From the NCBI RefSeq assembly GCF_040546025.1, contig NZ_JBEPNA010000003.1:186001-250000 (forward strand): a stretch of DNA of 64,000 nucleotides, in the 5' to 3' direction. Source of the DNA: Marisediminicola sp040546025. Its GTDB lineage: Bacteria; Actinomycetota; Actinomycetes; Actinomycetales; Microbacteriaceae. Shown here piece after piece: positions 24,878 to 32,641 of this stretch. A program made the position numbers and the translations under genes. Under the pieces are notes generated by a model. The model had not been told where the DNA came from, searched no databases, and worked only from the letters and a program-made list of their open reading frames with translations. Within the stretch, counting starts at the first letter, position 1. The number at the start of each line of letters is the position of its first letter.

Positions 24878-25305
24878 TACGCGAGGCTGGCTTCGAGGGT
24901 GATCGAGGTGCCGCTGAGCGCGAGGGACACCGGGCAGGTCGCCTTCGCCTCCTCGGCAATGCGCTCGAAGTCCTGCTCGCTGATTCCGGGCACCTTGGCG
25001 CTGACCAGCAGGTGGCTGCCGGTGATGCCCGGGCCGGGCTCGAAGGTCACGGCCGCGGTCACCTGAATGTGCTCCGGGGGAGTTCCGTTGGTCGCGAGGA
25101 GGTGGGCGAACTGCATCGAGAAGCAGGCCGAGTGTGCCGCTCCCAGAAGTTCCTCGGGGTTGCTCTTCCCGGCCAGTCCGTTGGTGCGTGCGGCCCAGGA
25201 CATCGGCAGGTCGACGAAGCCGCCGGACGAGTCGAGTGTTGTCTGGCCGCTGCCCGAGGCCAGGTCGCCGTGCCACAGGGTGGTTGATTCGCTGGTTACC
25301 GCCAT
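24877..25305 (-). CDS. OsmC/Ohr family peroxiredoxin-like protein
   Basis: A 142-residue OsmC-type thiol peroxidase that reduces organic hydroperoxides. The two redox cysteines are Cys61 (AAHSACFSM) and Cys124 (KATCPVSLAL), in the spacing typical of OsmC. The N-terminal part WHGDLASGSGQTTLDSSGGF is also typical of OsmC. It is upstream of, and overlapping with, the TIGR01777 gene on the minus strand. Confidence 0.92.
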   Translation of the reverse strand: MAVTSESTTLWHGDLASGSGQTTLDSSGGFVDLPMSWAARTNGLAGKSNPEELLGAAHSACFSMQFAHLLATNGTPPEHIQVTAAVTFEPGPGITGSHLLVSAKVPGISEQDFERIAEEAKATCPVSLALSGTSITLEASLA

Positions 25306-25391
25306 GATGAAGCCCCTTCGTTTGCGGTTCAGCCTAGGCCACGCACCCGCGCGCGAGCAGGTGTTGCGACCTAGTCAACGGGCGAGCGCGA

Positions 25392-26129
25392 CTACGGGGC
25401 TACTCGCCCGTTCTCGTTGAACGTGGCGAACGTCAGAGGCATCAAGGCGGCGAAGTGCTGCTCCATCTGCTCCGCAGCCATCTCGATCTCGCGCTGCGGA
25501 TAGGACGGGAAGTGCGTGCCCTCACGCTTGGTGCGCAGTGACAGGAAGTTCATCAGCGAGCGCGCGTTCATCGTCACGTACATCGACGAGTAGATGTTGA
25601 GCGGCAGCACGATTCGCGCGACCTCCCGAGCGACGCCCGCGTCCAGCATCCGCTGGTACGACTCGAACGCCGCGGTCGACACGCGCTTGGCCTCCGACTG
25701 CACCAGCTCCGTCTGCTCCGGCGTTCCGGGGAGGAAGTCGTAGGCGCCGGGCTTGCCGACCTGCACGAGGTTGCGCTCGGGTCCGGGTACGTAGAAGACG
25801 GGGTTGAGCTCGCGGTAGCGGCCGGATTCCTCGTTGTAGGAGGCGATTCGGTGCCGCATGAACTCGCGAAACACGAAGATCGGGGCCTGCACGTAGAAGG
25901 TCATCGAGTTGTGCTCGAACGGCGATCCGTGGCGGTCGCGCATCAGGTAGTTGATGAGCCCCTTGCTGCGCGACGTGTCGAGCTCCTCGTCCTTGGCCGC
26001 GTCGAGGGTCTGCTCGCCCTGCGTTGAGACGCGGGCGGCGAAGAGCACGTCGGCGTCGCTCGCGTTCGCGCGGATGAGTTCGACTGTGACGTCGCTGCGG
26101 AATTGGATGTCGTGGGGCACGCGCCTCAC
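25392..26129 (-). CDS. thyX: flavin-dependent thymidylate synthase
   Basis: A 245-residue FAD-dependent thymidylate synthase that methylates dUMP using methylene-tetrahydrofolate and NADPH. The ThyX signature RHRxxSxNExSxR is at residues 92-104. The start is GTG 26129, with GTG 26120 as alternative. It sits in the common actinobacterial dapB-thyX-dapA neighbourhood but is transcribed against both. Confidence 0.96.
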   Translation of the reverse strand: MRRVPHDIQFRSDVTVELIRANASDADVLFAARVSTQGEQTLDAAKDEELDTSRSKGLINYLMRDRHGSPFEHNSMTFYVQAPIFVFREFMRHRIASYNEESGRYRELNPVFYVPGPERNLVQVGKPGAYDFLPGTPEQTELVQSEAKRVSTAAFESYQRMLDAGVAREVARIVLPLNIYSSMYVTMNARSLMNFLSLRTKREGTHFPSYPQREIEMAAEQMEQHFAALMPLTFATFNENGRVAP

Positions 26130-26186
26130 GATAGCGCGGCCCCGCGTAATGATCTGTCACACTCGCCGCTCTCAGGCAGCACGACG

Positions 26187-26192
26187 TAGCCT
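26187..26192 (+). promoter_or_regulatory. -10 element (TAGCCT) of the thioredoxin-like gene
   Basis: TAGCCT lies 6 nt before the ATG at 26199; no ribosome binding site intervenes. Confidence 0.45.
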
Positions 26193-26198
26193 GATTGC

Positions 26199-26657
26199 AT
26201 GAACCCGGCGGCCACCCTCGCGATCCTGTTCGGTCTCGTTGCGCTCGCGACCCTGCTCGGCCTCATCTGGCGGGCCGCCAACGGCCGCGTCAGCGCGGGC
26301 GACCAGTCCCTCGTCTCCCTGCCCGAGCTGCCGGATGCCCGCGTCACGCTCCTGCAGTTCTCCACCGACGTGTGCGCCCCCTGCGTGCCGACCCGGGCGC
26401 TGCTCGGCAGGATCGCGGACGAGAACGACGGCGTGCAGCACGTCGACATCGACCTGACCCACCGGCCGGAGCTCGCCACCCGCTTCCGGGTGCTACAGAC
26501 GCCGACGACGCTCGTGCTCGATTCCCGCGGGGCCGTCCGCGCCCGCATCGGCGGCGCCCCGAGAGCGGCCGAGGTGCGCGCCGCGGTCGCGGGGATCCTC
26601 GGTGCGAGGACGGATGCTGCGGCCGTCGCCAACGCCTCCGGAACGGCCACGCGATGA
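26199..26657 (+). CDS. membrane-anchored thioredoxin family protein
   Basis: A 152-residue protein with an N-terminal membrane helix (residues 5-24) and a thioredoxin fold carrying the redox motif Cys59-Ala-Pro-Cys62; the cis-Pro loop is in QTPTTLVLDSRG. The orientation of the domain (outside or cytoplasmic) is not certain; basic residues after the helix (RAANGR) favour a cytoplasmic thioredoxin domain. Its TGA overlaps the ATG of the DUF4395 gene, a pairing that recurs in actinobacteria. Confidence 0.88.
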   Translation: MNPAATLAILFGLVALATLLGLIWRAANGRVSAGDQSLVSLPELPDARVTLLQFSTDVCAPCVPTRALLGRIADENDGVQHVDIDLTHRPELATRFRVLQTPTTLVLDSRGAVRARIGGAPRAAEVRAAVAGILGARTDAAAVANASGTATR

Positions 26658-27145
26658 CCGGGCTGCCGTCGACTGGGCAGCAGCCGTCGGGGCGCGACCA
26701 GATTGACCCGCGCGGTCCCAGGTTCGGTGCCGGGATCACCGCGCTCCTGTTGCTGGGGGTCCTAGGGCTTGAGCTGTCGGGGTACACGACCTCCGCCGCG
26801 CTGCTTCTCGCCGCGATCGCCGCGCTGTTCGCGTGGGGCGCCTTCGCCGGCATCCGGCGCCACCCCTACGCCGTCCTCTTCGCGCGGTTCGTCCGGCCGC
26901 AGCTCGCCCCGACGTCCGAGCGCGAGGGAGCGGCGCCGCCGACCTTCGCCCAGGGTGTCGGACTCGCCGTTACGCTCGCAGGGCTCGTGCTTCACCTGCT
27001 CGGGGTGCCTCTCGCGATCGGCGTCGCCGCCGGCGCGGCGTTCATCGCTGCGTTCCTCAATGCCGTCTTCGCCTACTGCCTCGGCTGCCAGATCTACCTC
27101 GGCCTGCTCCGTGCGGGGCTGCTCGGCCCCTCCGCCCGGGCCTGA
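26654..27145 (+). CDS. DUF4395 family integral membrane protein
   Basis: A 163-residue membrane protein with the DUF4395 layout: an IDPRGPRFGAGITALLL start, about four hydrophobic helices, and the late motif FAYCLGCQIYL with a Cys-x-x-Cys pair. The CxxC next to a thioredoxin-like gene suggests that the two act together in thiol-disulfide exchange, which is an inference. Overlaps the upstream gene by four bases. Followed directly by a repeat-rich stretch. Confidence 0.88.
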   Translation: MTGLPSTGQQPSGRDQIDPRGPRFGAGITALLLLGVLGLELSGYTTSAALLLAAIAALFAWGAFAGIRRHPYAVLFARFVRPQLAPTSEREGAAPPTFAQGVGLAVTLAGLVLHLLGVPLAIGVAAGAAFIAAFLNAVFAYCLGCQIYLGLLRAGLLGPSARA

Positions 27146-27194
27146 CCCGCCTGCCGGTTCGCGCAGCGACCGGGTGTGCCTGACTGCTGGTTGA

Positions 27195-27270
27195 GCAGGT
27201 CGCGCGGCGACCGTGTCTGACTGCAGGTCGCGCGGCGACCGTGTCTGACTGCAGGTCGCGCAGGTCTGAC
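27195..27270. repeat. tandem 28-bp repeat with GGTCGC-GCG-GCGACC palindrome
   Basis: A 28-bp unit (GCAGGTCGCGCGGCGACC then GTGTCTGACT) occurs twice in full (27195-27222, 27223-27250), followed by a partial third copy. Each full unit holds the palindrome GGTCGC-GCG-GCGACC. The first copy is preceded by GGTTGA; the motif recurs as GTTGAGTAGGTCGCGCG at 27459-27475 and, in reverse orientation, at 63779-63793. Confidence 0.8.
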
Positions 27271-27275
27271 CTCTC

Positions 27276-27387
27276 GTGTCGCCAAAGTCGGAGTCGACGT
27301 GACGGCCCACGTCGGGGGCACCGGAGTCCCCGGTTTCTGGTTCCTGCCGGGGCTGTTAAATGGCGTGCCCTCCGACTTTGACGACAC
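27276..27387. repeat. inverted-repeat element 1 (112 bp)
   Basis: Left end GTGTCGCCAAAGTCGGAG (27276-27293) and right end CTCCGACTTTGACGACAC (27370-27387) are inverted repeats with one mismatch in 18. The interior has no open frame of note. Confidence 0.7.
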
Positions 27388-27525
27388 AGCTGTGACCTCA
27401 GCGGGGACGCGAAGGACCGATCGCTGTGTGCCGAGGACGTTCGGCGCCCGATCGCTTGTTGAGTAGGTCGCGCGGCGACCCGCGACGCCGCTGACCTGAC
27501 CCACACATTGTGTGTCGCACCTTGT

Positions 27526-27639
27526 GTGTCACCAAAGTCGGAGTCGACCTGCGGCCCCACTACTGTGGGCAGAGCCAATCCGGGCCTCGGAGTGTCGCTC
27601 CGGCCGTGAACGTGTTCGACTTCCGACGTTGACGACAAC
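27526..27639. repeat. inverted-repeat element 2 (114 bp)
   Basis: Left end GTGTCACCAAAGTCGGAG (27526-27543) differs from that of element 1 by one base, and the match continues as TCGAC in both. The right end is a more diverged inverted copy (TTCCGACGTTGACGACAAC, 27621-27639). Confidence 0.6.
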
Positions 27640-27756
27640 CTCGCCGGGCCGCCCCAGCGCGGCCCACCGCTCCTCCCGAACGTCATCCCACCAGCCTCTC
27701 TCCACCATTCCGGCCAAAGCCCCCTCGGGCTGGGGGGAGGCCGTCATCGTGGCCCG

Positions 27757-28683
27757 ATGATGCGCGTCGCAGAAGTGCTCCAAATGGCCGGTGGAATTGC
27801 CTCCCTGGACGAGTTCGAGCTCAATCGGGTGGGGGCTCGTGCGGTGCAGCGAGCTAGTCGGTCGGGCGTCATCTTTCGGGTGCGCCGCGGCTGGTACGCC
27901 GCGGCGGGCGCGCCGGCCGAGCTGGTTCGGGCCGTGCGCGTCGGCGGGGCGCTCGGCTGCGTGTCCGGATGCGCCGAGTACGGCCTCTGGCTTCCGCCGG
28001 GCGCTGCATTGCATGTGAGTGTCGGACGAGGTGCGCGTCACATCAAGCACCCGGACACAGCCGCAGTAGTCCGTCGGTTCTCGCCGCACGACGGGGTGGT
28101 GCTGCACTGGGACCGGGCCGACAATTCACCCGCCGGGCGCCGGCTCTTGCCGCTGATCGAGTGCATTCGTCAGGTGTTCGCCTGCCAGCCCGAGGAGATC
28201 GCATTCACAATGCTCGAGTCTGCGCTGCGTCAGGGCCTCCTGAGTCCCGGCGAACTCGATTGGCTCGATGGCCAGGTCACGGCGCGGCAGCGCGACGTCG
28301 TTCGATTGGCCGGTGTGCTCGCCGATAGCGGCACAGAGTCGCTGTTCCGTTTTCGGATGATGCGCGTCGGGGTGACGATGCGCTCGCAGGTGCGCATCGC
28401 GGGGGTCGGCCGGGTCGACTTCGTGATTGGTGACCGGTTGTCCATCGAGATCGACAGCGAGGCGCATCACGGCGGCGCCAATCGTCGGCGGGACCTTGCG
28501 CGTGACGCCGCACTCACGAGGCGGGACTACCTGTCGCTCCGTTTCGACTACCACCAGGTACTCCACGACTGGGCGATTGTGGAGGCGACGGTGCTGGCGG
28601 TCATCGCTCGCGGCGACCACCTCGCACGCGTGTCGCCAAGGTCGGATGCTGTGTCGTTCGGGCGCCCTCATGTGCAGCGTTGA
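27757..28683 (+). CDS. AbiEi-like N-terminus fused to a DUF559/Vsr-type nuclease domain
   Basis: A 308-residue protein. The first 60 residues resemble the winged-helix N-terminus of AbiEi-type antitoxins (GVIFRVRRGWYAA). The C-terminal part looks like a DUF559/Vsr-like PD-(D/E)xK nuclease: Glu194 (TESLFRF), Asp221 (RVDFVIG), Glu231-x-Asp233 (SIEIDSEAHHGG), then RRRDLARDAALTRRDYLSLRF. Such single genes are scattered through actinobacteria and often stand alone; no toxin or methylase gene is adjacent. The last 17 residues (292-308) are encoded by the left part of inverted-repeat element 3. Function unproven. A second ATG follows immediately at 27760. Confidence 0.75.
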   Translation: MMRVAEVLQMAGGIASLDEFELNRVGARAVQRASRSGVIFRVRRGWYAAAGAPAELVRAVRVGGALGCVSGCAEYGLWLPPGAALHVSVGRGARHIKHPDTAAVVRRFSPHDGVVLHWDRADNSPAGRRLLPLIECIRQVFACQPEEIAFTMLESALRQGLLSPGELDWLDGQVTARQRDVVRLAGVLADSGTESLFRFRMMRVGVTMRSQVRIAGVGRVDFVIGDRLSIEIDSEAHHGGANRRRDLARDAALTRRDYLSLRFDYHQVLHDWAIVEATVLAVIARGDHLARVSPRSDAVSFGRPHVQR

Positions 28684-28740
28684 CCGGGTCTCCCGGCGTC
28701 ACCCGAGTGGCTCGCGGCGGAGGAGTCCGACTTCGGCGAC
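28630..28740. repeat. inverted-repeat element 3 (111 bp), overlaps gene end
   Basis: Left end GTGTCGCCAAGGTCGGA (28630-28646) and right end GAGTCCGACTTCGGCGAC (28723-28740) are imperfect inverted repeats of the same family as elements 1 and 2. The left part lies inside the nuclease gene and provides its last 17 codons and stop. Confidence 0.6.
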
Positions 28741-28799
28741 GCCGGGCCACTCAACCTCCGGTCGACACCTGGCGGATGTGGCCGGCAACGGCCACGCGA

Positions 28800-28805
28800 T
28801 AACCT
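28800..28805 (+). promoter_or_regulatory. -10 element (TAACCT) of dapA
   Basis: TAACCT lies 6 nt before the GTG start of dapA at 28812. Confidence 0.45.
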
Positions 28806-28811
28806 GTAGGG

Positions 28812-29789
28812 GTGTCTACGTCCCCTAATCCCTTTGGCCAAGTCCTCGTCGCGCTGGTAACACCGTTCACCGCCGACGGCGAAGTCGACTGGGCCGACGT
28901 CGAGAAGCACATCGACGACGTCATCACCGCCGGTGCCGACGGAGTCGTCGTGACCGGCACGACCGGCGAGACCTCCACTCTCACCGACCCGGAGAAGATC
29001 CGCCTCGTCGAGGTCGGCAAGTCCGTCGCGGCGGGCCGCGCGAAGATCATCACCGGCGGCGGATCCAACGAGACCGCCCACGCGATGCAGCTCTACAGGG
29101 CAAGCGAGAAGGCCGGCGCCGATGCCGTCATGATCGTCACCCCGTACTACAACAAGCCCACCCAGGCCGGGGTGCTCACCCACTTCCGCATGATCGCCGA
29201 CGCGACCGACCTTCCCGTGATCCTCTACGACATCCCCGGGCGCACGGGCATCCCGATCAGGTACGAGACGATCCTGCGCGCGGCGAAGCATCCGAACATC
29301 CTCGCGATCAAGGATGCAAAGGGCGACTTCAGCGAGGTCAGCCGCGTGCTCAACCAGACCGACCTGCTCTACTTCTCCGGCGACGACGCCAACGTGTTGC
29401 CGCACCTCTCGATCGGCGCGTCCGGTCTCATCGGCGTGACGGCGAACATCGCCGCGGCCCCCTACCGGGTGATCGTGGATGCCGTGAACGCCGGCGACCT
29501 CGCCACCGCGACCGCCGCCCACAAGGCGCTCGAGCCGCTCGTGCGAGCCGTCATGACGCATGTGCCCGGAACGGTCGCGGCGAAGTACATCCTGCACGGC
29601 CTCGGCCGCATCGGAAGCCCACGCGTTCGCCTGCCGCTCGTCGGCCCCGAGGATGCCGAGGCGGCGCAGATCGAGGACGAGATCGCGATCGTCGGCGCGA
29701 TCCCCGGACTGGACCTCAGCAACTTCCGTCCGGACCGCAATGCGGCCGCAGGCGGAGCACTCCCGAAGATCGCCGGCACGACCCGCTGA
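28812..29789 (+). CDS. dapA: 4-hydroxy-tetrahydrodipicolinate synthase
   Basis: A 325-residue class I aldolase-type enzyme joining pyruvate and aspartate semialdehyde in lysine/diaminopimelate synthesis. Schiff-base Lys167 is in ILAIKDAKGD; the catalytic Tyr in ILYDIPGRTG and the TGTTGETSTL loop are present. GTG start with a -10 just upstream. It is followed 67 bp later by rnj, the usual actinobacterial partner. Confidence 0.96.
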   Translation: MSTSPNPFGQVLVALVTPFTADGEVDWADVEKHIDDVITAGADGVVVTGTTGETSTLTDPEKIRLVEVGKSVAAGRAKIITGGGSNETAHAMQLYRASEKAGADAVMIVTPYYNKPTQAGVLTHFRMIADATDLPVILYDIPGRTGIPIRYETILRAAKHPNILAIKDAKGDFSEVSRVLNQTDLLYFSGDDANVLPHLSIGASGLIGVTANIAAAPYRVIVDAVNAGDLATATAAHKALEPLVRAVMTHVPGTVAAKYILHGLGRIGSPRVRLPLVGPEDAEAAQIEDEIAIVGAIPGLDLSNFRPDRNAAAGGALPKIAGTTR

Positions 29790-29856
29790 GCACGACGGCC
29801 CACCCCAGCGACGCGGTGCCGCAGCGAACGTCCGGCGGACGAGACGACAGGACCTG

Positions 29857-31527
29857 ATGACCATTTACAGTCCGCCACCGCTCGAGAACGGCACGCTGCG
29901 CATCATCCCGATCGGCGGGCTCGGTGAGATCGGCCGCAACATGACGGTCTTCGAGATCGACGGCAAGCTCCTGATCGTCGACTGCGGGGTGCTCTTCCCC
30001 GAGGAGAACCAGCCCGGCGTCGACCTGATCCTGCCCGACTTCACTCCCATCAGGGACAGGCTCGACGACGTCGTCGGCATCGTTCTCACCCACGGCCACG
30101 AGGACCACATCGGCGCGGTGCCGTACCTCCTCCGGCTGCGCGCCGACATCCCGCTCATCGGGTCGAGCCTGACCCTCGCGTTCATCGAGGCGAAGCTCAA
30201 GGAGCACCGCATCACACCGTTCACGCTGACGGTGCGCGAAGACCAGAAAGAGCGGCTCGGCCCCTTCAACCTCGAGTTCGTCGCGGTGAACCATTCGATC
30301 CCGGATGCTCTCGCCGTCGCGATCCGCACGAGCGCAGGTGTCGTGCTGCATACGGGCGACTTCAAGATGGACCAGCTGCCGCTCGACAATCGCATCACCG
30401 ACCTGCGCGCCTTCGCCCGGCTCGGCGAGGCTGGCGTCGACCTGTTCCTTGTCGACTCCACCAACGCCGACGTCCCCGGTTTCACCGCGCCGGAGCGGGA
30501 CATCGGACCGGTGCTCGAGAACGTGATCCTCTCTGCCCCCCGCCGGGTCATCGTCGCGAGCTTCTCCAGCCACGTGCACCGGGTGCAGCAGGTGCTGGAT
30601 GCCGCGAACGCGAACGGCCGCCGGGTCGCCTTCATGGGCCGCTCGATGGTGCGCAACATGTCGATCGCCGCGGAGCTCGGCTACCTGAAGGTGCCGCCGG
30701 GTGTGCTCATCGACTCCAAGAAGGCCGCCGACCTGCCCGACGACAAGATCGTCTACATGAGCACGGGGTCGCAGGGCGAGCCGATGGCCGTGCTCGCGCG
30801 AATGGCGAACATGGAGCACCAGATCGAGATCGGCACGGGCGACACCGTCATCCTCGCCTCGAGCCTCATCCCCGGCAACGAGAACGCCGTGTACCGCGTG
30901 ATCAACGGGCTCATCAAGCTCGGCGCGAACGTGGTGCACAAGGGCAACGCGAAGGTGCACGTCTCCGGGCACGCGAGCGCGGGAGAGCTGCTCTACTGCT
31001 ACAACATCGTGCGCCCGAAAAACGTGTTGCCGGTGCACGGCGAGTACCGCCATCTCGTCGCGAACCAGGCACTCGCGATCCAGACGGGCGTGCCGCGGGA
31101 GAAGACCATCATCGGCGAGGACGGCACCGTGATCGACCTGCGCGACGGCGTCGCGACCGTCGTCGGCCAGCTCGACCTCGGCTACGTCTACGTGGACGGG
31201 GCGTCGGTCGGCACGATCACCGACGCCGACCTCAAGGACCGTCGCATCCTCGCCGAGGAGGGCTTCGTGTCGATCTTCGTTGCGATCGACGCGCAGACCG
31301 GTGCCGCCATCGTGGGCCCGGAGATCCACGCGCGGGGGTACGCCGAGGACTCCGCCGTGTTCGCGAGCGTCAAGCCGCTGATCGTCGCCGCGCTCGCCGA
31401 GGCGGCGGCGAACGGAACACGCGACACCCACGCCTACAGCCAGGTCGTGCGGCGCACGGTCGGCCGTTGGGTCAGCTCCTCGCACCGCCGCCGGCCCATG
31501 ATTGTGCCGATCGTCATCGAGGCCTGA
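29857..31527 (+). CDS. rnj: ribonuclease J
   Basis: A 556-residue metallo-beta-lactamase/beta-CASP ribonuclease with endo- and 5'-3' exonuclease roles in RNA processing. The metal motif HxHxDH is His79-Gly-His81-Glu-Asp83-His84. Further family motifs: NHSIPDALAVAI, HTGDFKMD, VDSTNAD, and the C-terminal VLPVHGEYRHL. Length is normal for actinobacterial RNase J. ATG 29857 has an AGGA upstream. Confidence 0.96.
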   Translation: MTIYSPPPLENGTLRIIPIGGLGEIGRNMTVFEIDGKLLIVDCGVLFPEENQPGVDLILPDFTPIRDRLDDVVGIVLTHGHEDHIGAVPYLLRLRADIPLIGSSLTLAFIEAKLKEHRITPFTLTVREDQKERLGPFNLEFVAVNHSIPDALAVAIRTSAGVVLHTGDFKMDQLPLDNRITDLRAFARLGEAGVDLFLVDSTNADVPGFTAPERDIGPVLENVILSAPRRVIVASFSSHVHRVQQVLDAANANGRRVAFMGRSMVRNMSIAAELGYLKVPPGVLIDSKKAADLPDDKIVYMSTGSQGEPMAVLARMANMEHQIEIGTGDTVILASSLIPGNENAVYRVINGLIKLGANVVHKGNAKVHVSGHASAGELLYCYNIVRPKNVLPVHGEYRHLVANQALAIQTGVPREKTIIGEDGTVIDLRDGVATVVGQLDLGYVYVDGASVGTITDADLKDRRILAEEGFVSIFVAIDAQTGAAIVGPEIHARGYAEDSAVFASVKPLIVAALAEAAANGTRDTHAYSQVVRRTVGRWVSSSHRRRPMIVPIVIEA

Positions 31528-31629
31528 TCGCGCAAGAAACATCACGTGTCATCCGTGGGGGAGGATGCGCGAGGCAGTCGCCAACCGATAGCTTGACGTT
31601 GAGTAATCCTCTCGAGCATCGGAGCGGCT

Positions 31630-32640
31630 GTGGGCGTCACGCGTACGTGGATATTCCCGATCCTGCGGATCGTCATCTTTCTCGCCATCGCGAGTGCACT
31701 CGTGAAGATGGCGTTCTTCTCCGAGGCGGCCTCAGCGGGGGACGGGCCCGAGTTCCCGACCGGGGTGATCTCCGAGCCCGAGGTGGCGGTGACGGTCGGC
31801 ACGATCCAGAACGACGTCACAGTGCAGGGCACCATTGTCGCCGACCCGGCTCTGCCCGTGAAGGCCACACTCAACGGCGACGTGACCAAGCTGCTCGTCG
31901 GCGTCGGCGCGCCGGTGGCCGCCGACACCCCCGTGATGACGATCAGGTCCGAGACCCCGGGTGCCGTCCGCGACGATGGCACGATGGCCCCGGCCAAGGT
32001 CGTGACCGTCACGGTGCTGGCCGGCTCGCCCGGCGTCCTCTCGGCCCTTCCCGTGATCGTCGGGCAGACCGTCGCCGTCGGGGACGCCGTGGGGCAGGTC
32101 GCCCCGACGAGCTTCGCCGTGAGTGGCACCCTGGCCCCCGACCAGCAGTACCGGCTGCTCACCCGGCCGACCGAGGCCGAGGTCACGATCACCGGCAGCC
32201 CGGCGCCGTTCATCTGCACCCAGCTGACGATCACCTCGGCGCTCGCCGGGGCCGACCCCGCTTCCGACCCGAACGGTGGCGCTCCGGCCTCGGGTGCCAC
32301 GGTCCGCTGCGGTGTGCCGGGCGAGGTCACCGTCTTCGCGGGCCTCGGAGCCGAGCTCACCCTCGCGGGCGGCGTCGCCGAGAACGTGCTCACCGTTCCG
32401 GTGACGAGTGTCGAGGGGTCCTCCGGCGCCGGCAGCGTCTACCTCCGTCTCCCGGATGGCACGAGCGAGAGCGCTGCGGTGGTGATCGGGCTCAACGACG
32501 GCGTCAACGTCGAGATCAAGGAGGGGCTCGCCGAGGGTGACTTGGTTCTGCAGTTCATCCCGGGCGCGCCGCAGGTGGGCGTCGACATGGGCGACGGATG
32601 CATGTCCTTCCCCGACGGCTCCGTCACCTGCGGCCCCTGA
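31630..32640 (+). CDS. periplasmic-adaptor-like (HlyD/MacA family) membrane protein
   Basis: A 336-residue protein with one N-terminal membrane helix (about residues 9-29) and an extracellular beta-rich region typical of membrane fusion/adaptor proteins: VGTIQNDVTVQGTIVADPALPV, a lipoyl-like half (VTKLLVGVGAPVAADTPVM), and a C-terminal barrel ending with VPVTSVEGSSGAGSVYLR. It heads a three-gene MacAB-like exporter operon and should link the permease to the cell-wall side. GTG 31630 is the assumed start. Substrate unknown. Confidence 0.85.
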   Translation: MGVTRTWIFPILRIVIFLAIASALVKMAFFSEAASAGDGPEFPTGVISEPEVAVTVGTIQNDVTVQGTIVADPALPVKATLNGDVTKLLVGVGAPVAADTPVMTIRSETPGAVRDDGTMAPAKVVTVTVLAGSPGVLSALPVIVGQTVAVGDAVGQVAPTSFAVSGTLAPDQQYRLLTRPTEAEVTITGSPAPFICTQLTITSALAGADPASDPNGGAPASGATVRCGVPGEVTVFAGLGAELTLAGGVAENVLTVPVTSVEGSSGAGSVYLRLPDGTSESAAVVIGLNDGVNVEIKEGLAEGDLVLQFIPGAPQVGVDMGDGCMSFPDGSVTCGP

Positions 32641-32641
32641 G

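Larger units (their letters stand above)
27146..27756. other. repeat-rich intergenic region
   Basis: 611 bases without a credible gene. It contains a tandem 28-bp repeat (27195-27270), another copy of its GGTCGC hairpin at 27467-27481, and two inverted-repeat elements of 112 and 114 bp (27276-27387 and 27526-27639). Open frames in the region are by-products of the repeats. The final 100 bp before 27757 shows no clear promoter. Confidence 0.7.

Noticed and set aside
27146..27756. CRISPR array
   Set aside because: The repeats are adjacent tandem units or inverted pairs without regular unique spacers, and no cas genes are present.
27757..28683. Two-gene type IV toxin-antitoxin (AbiE) system
   Set aside because: Only the AbiEi-like N-terminal part is present; there is no AbiEii nucleotidyltransferase gene next to it, and the rest of the protein is nuclease-like.
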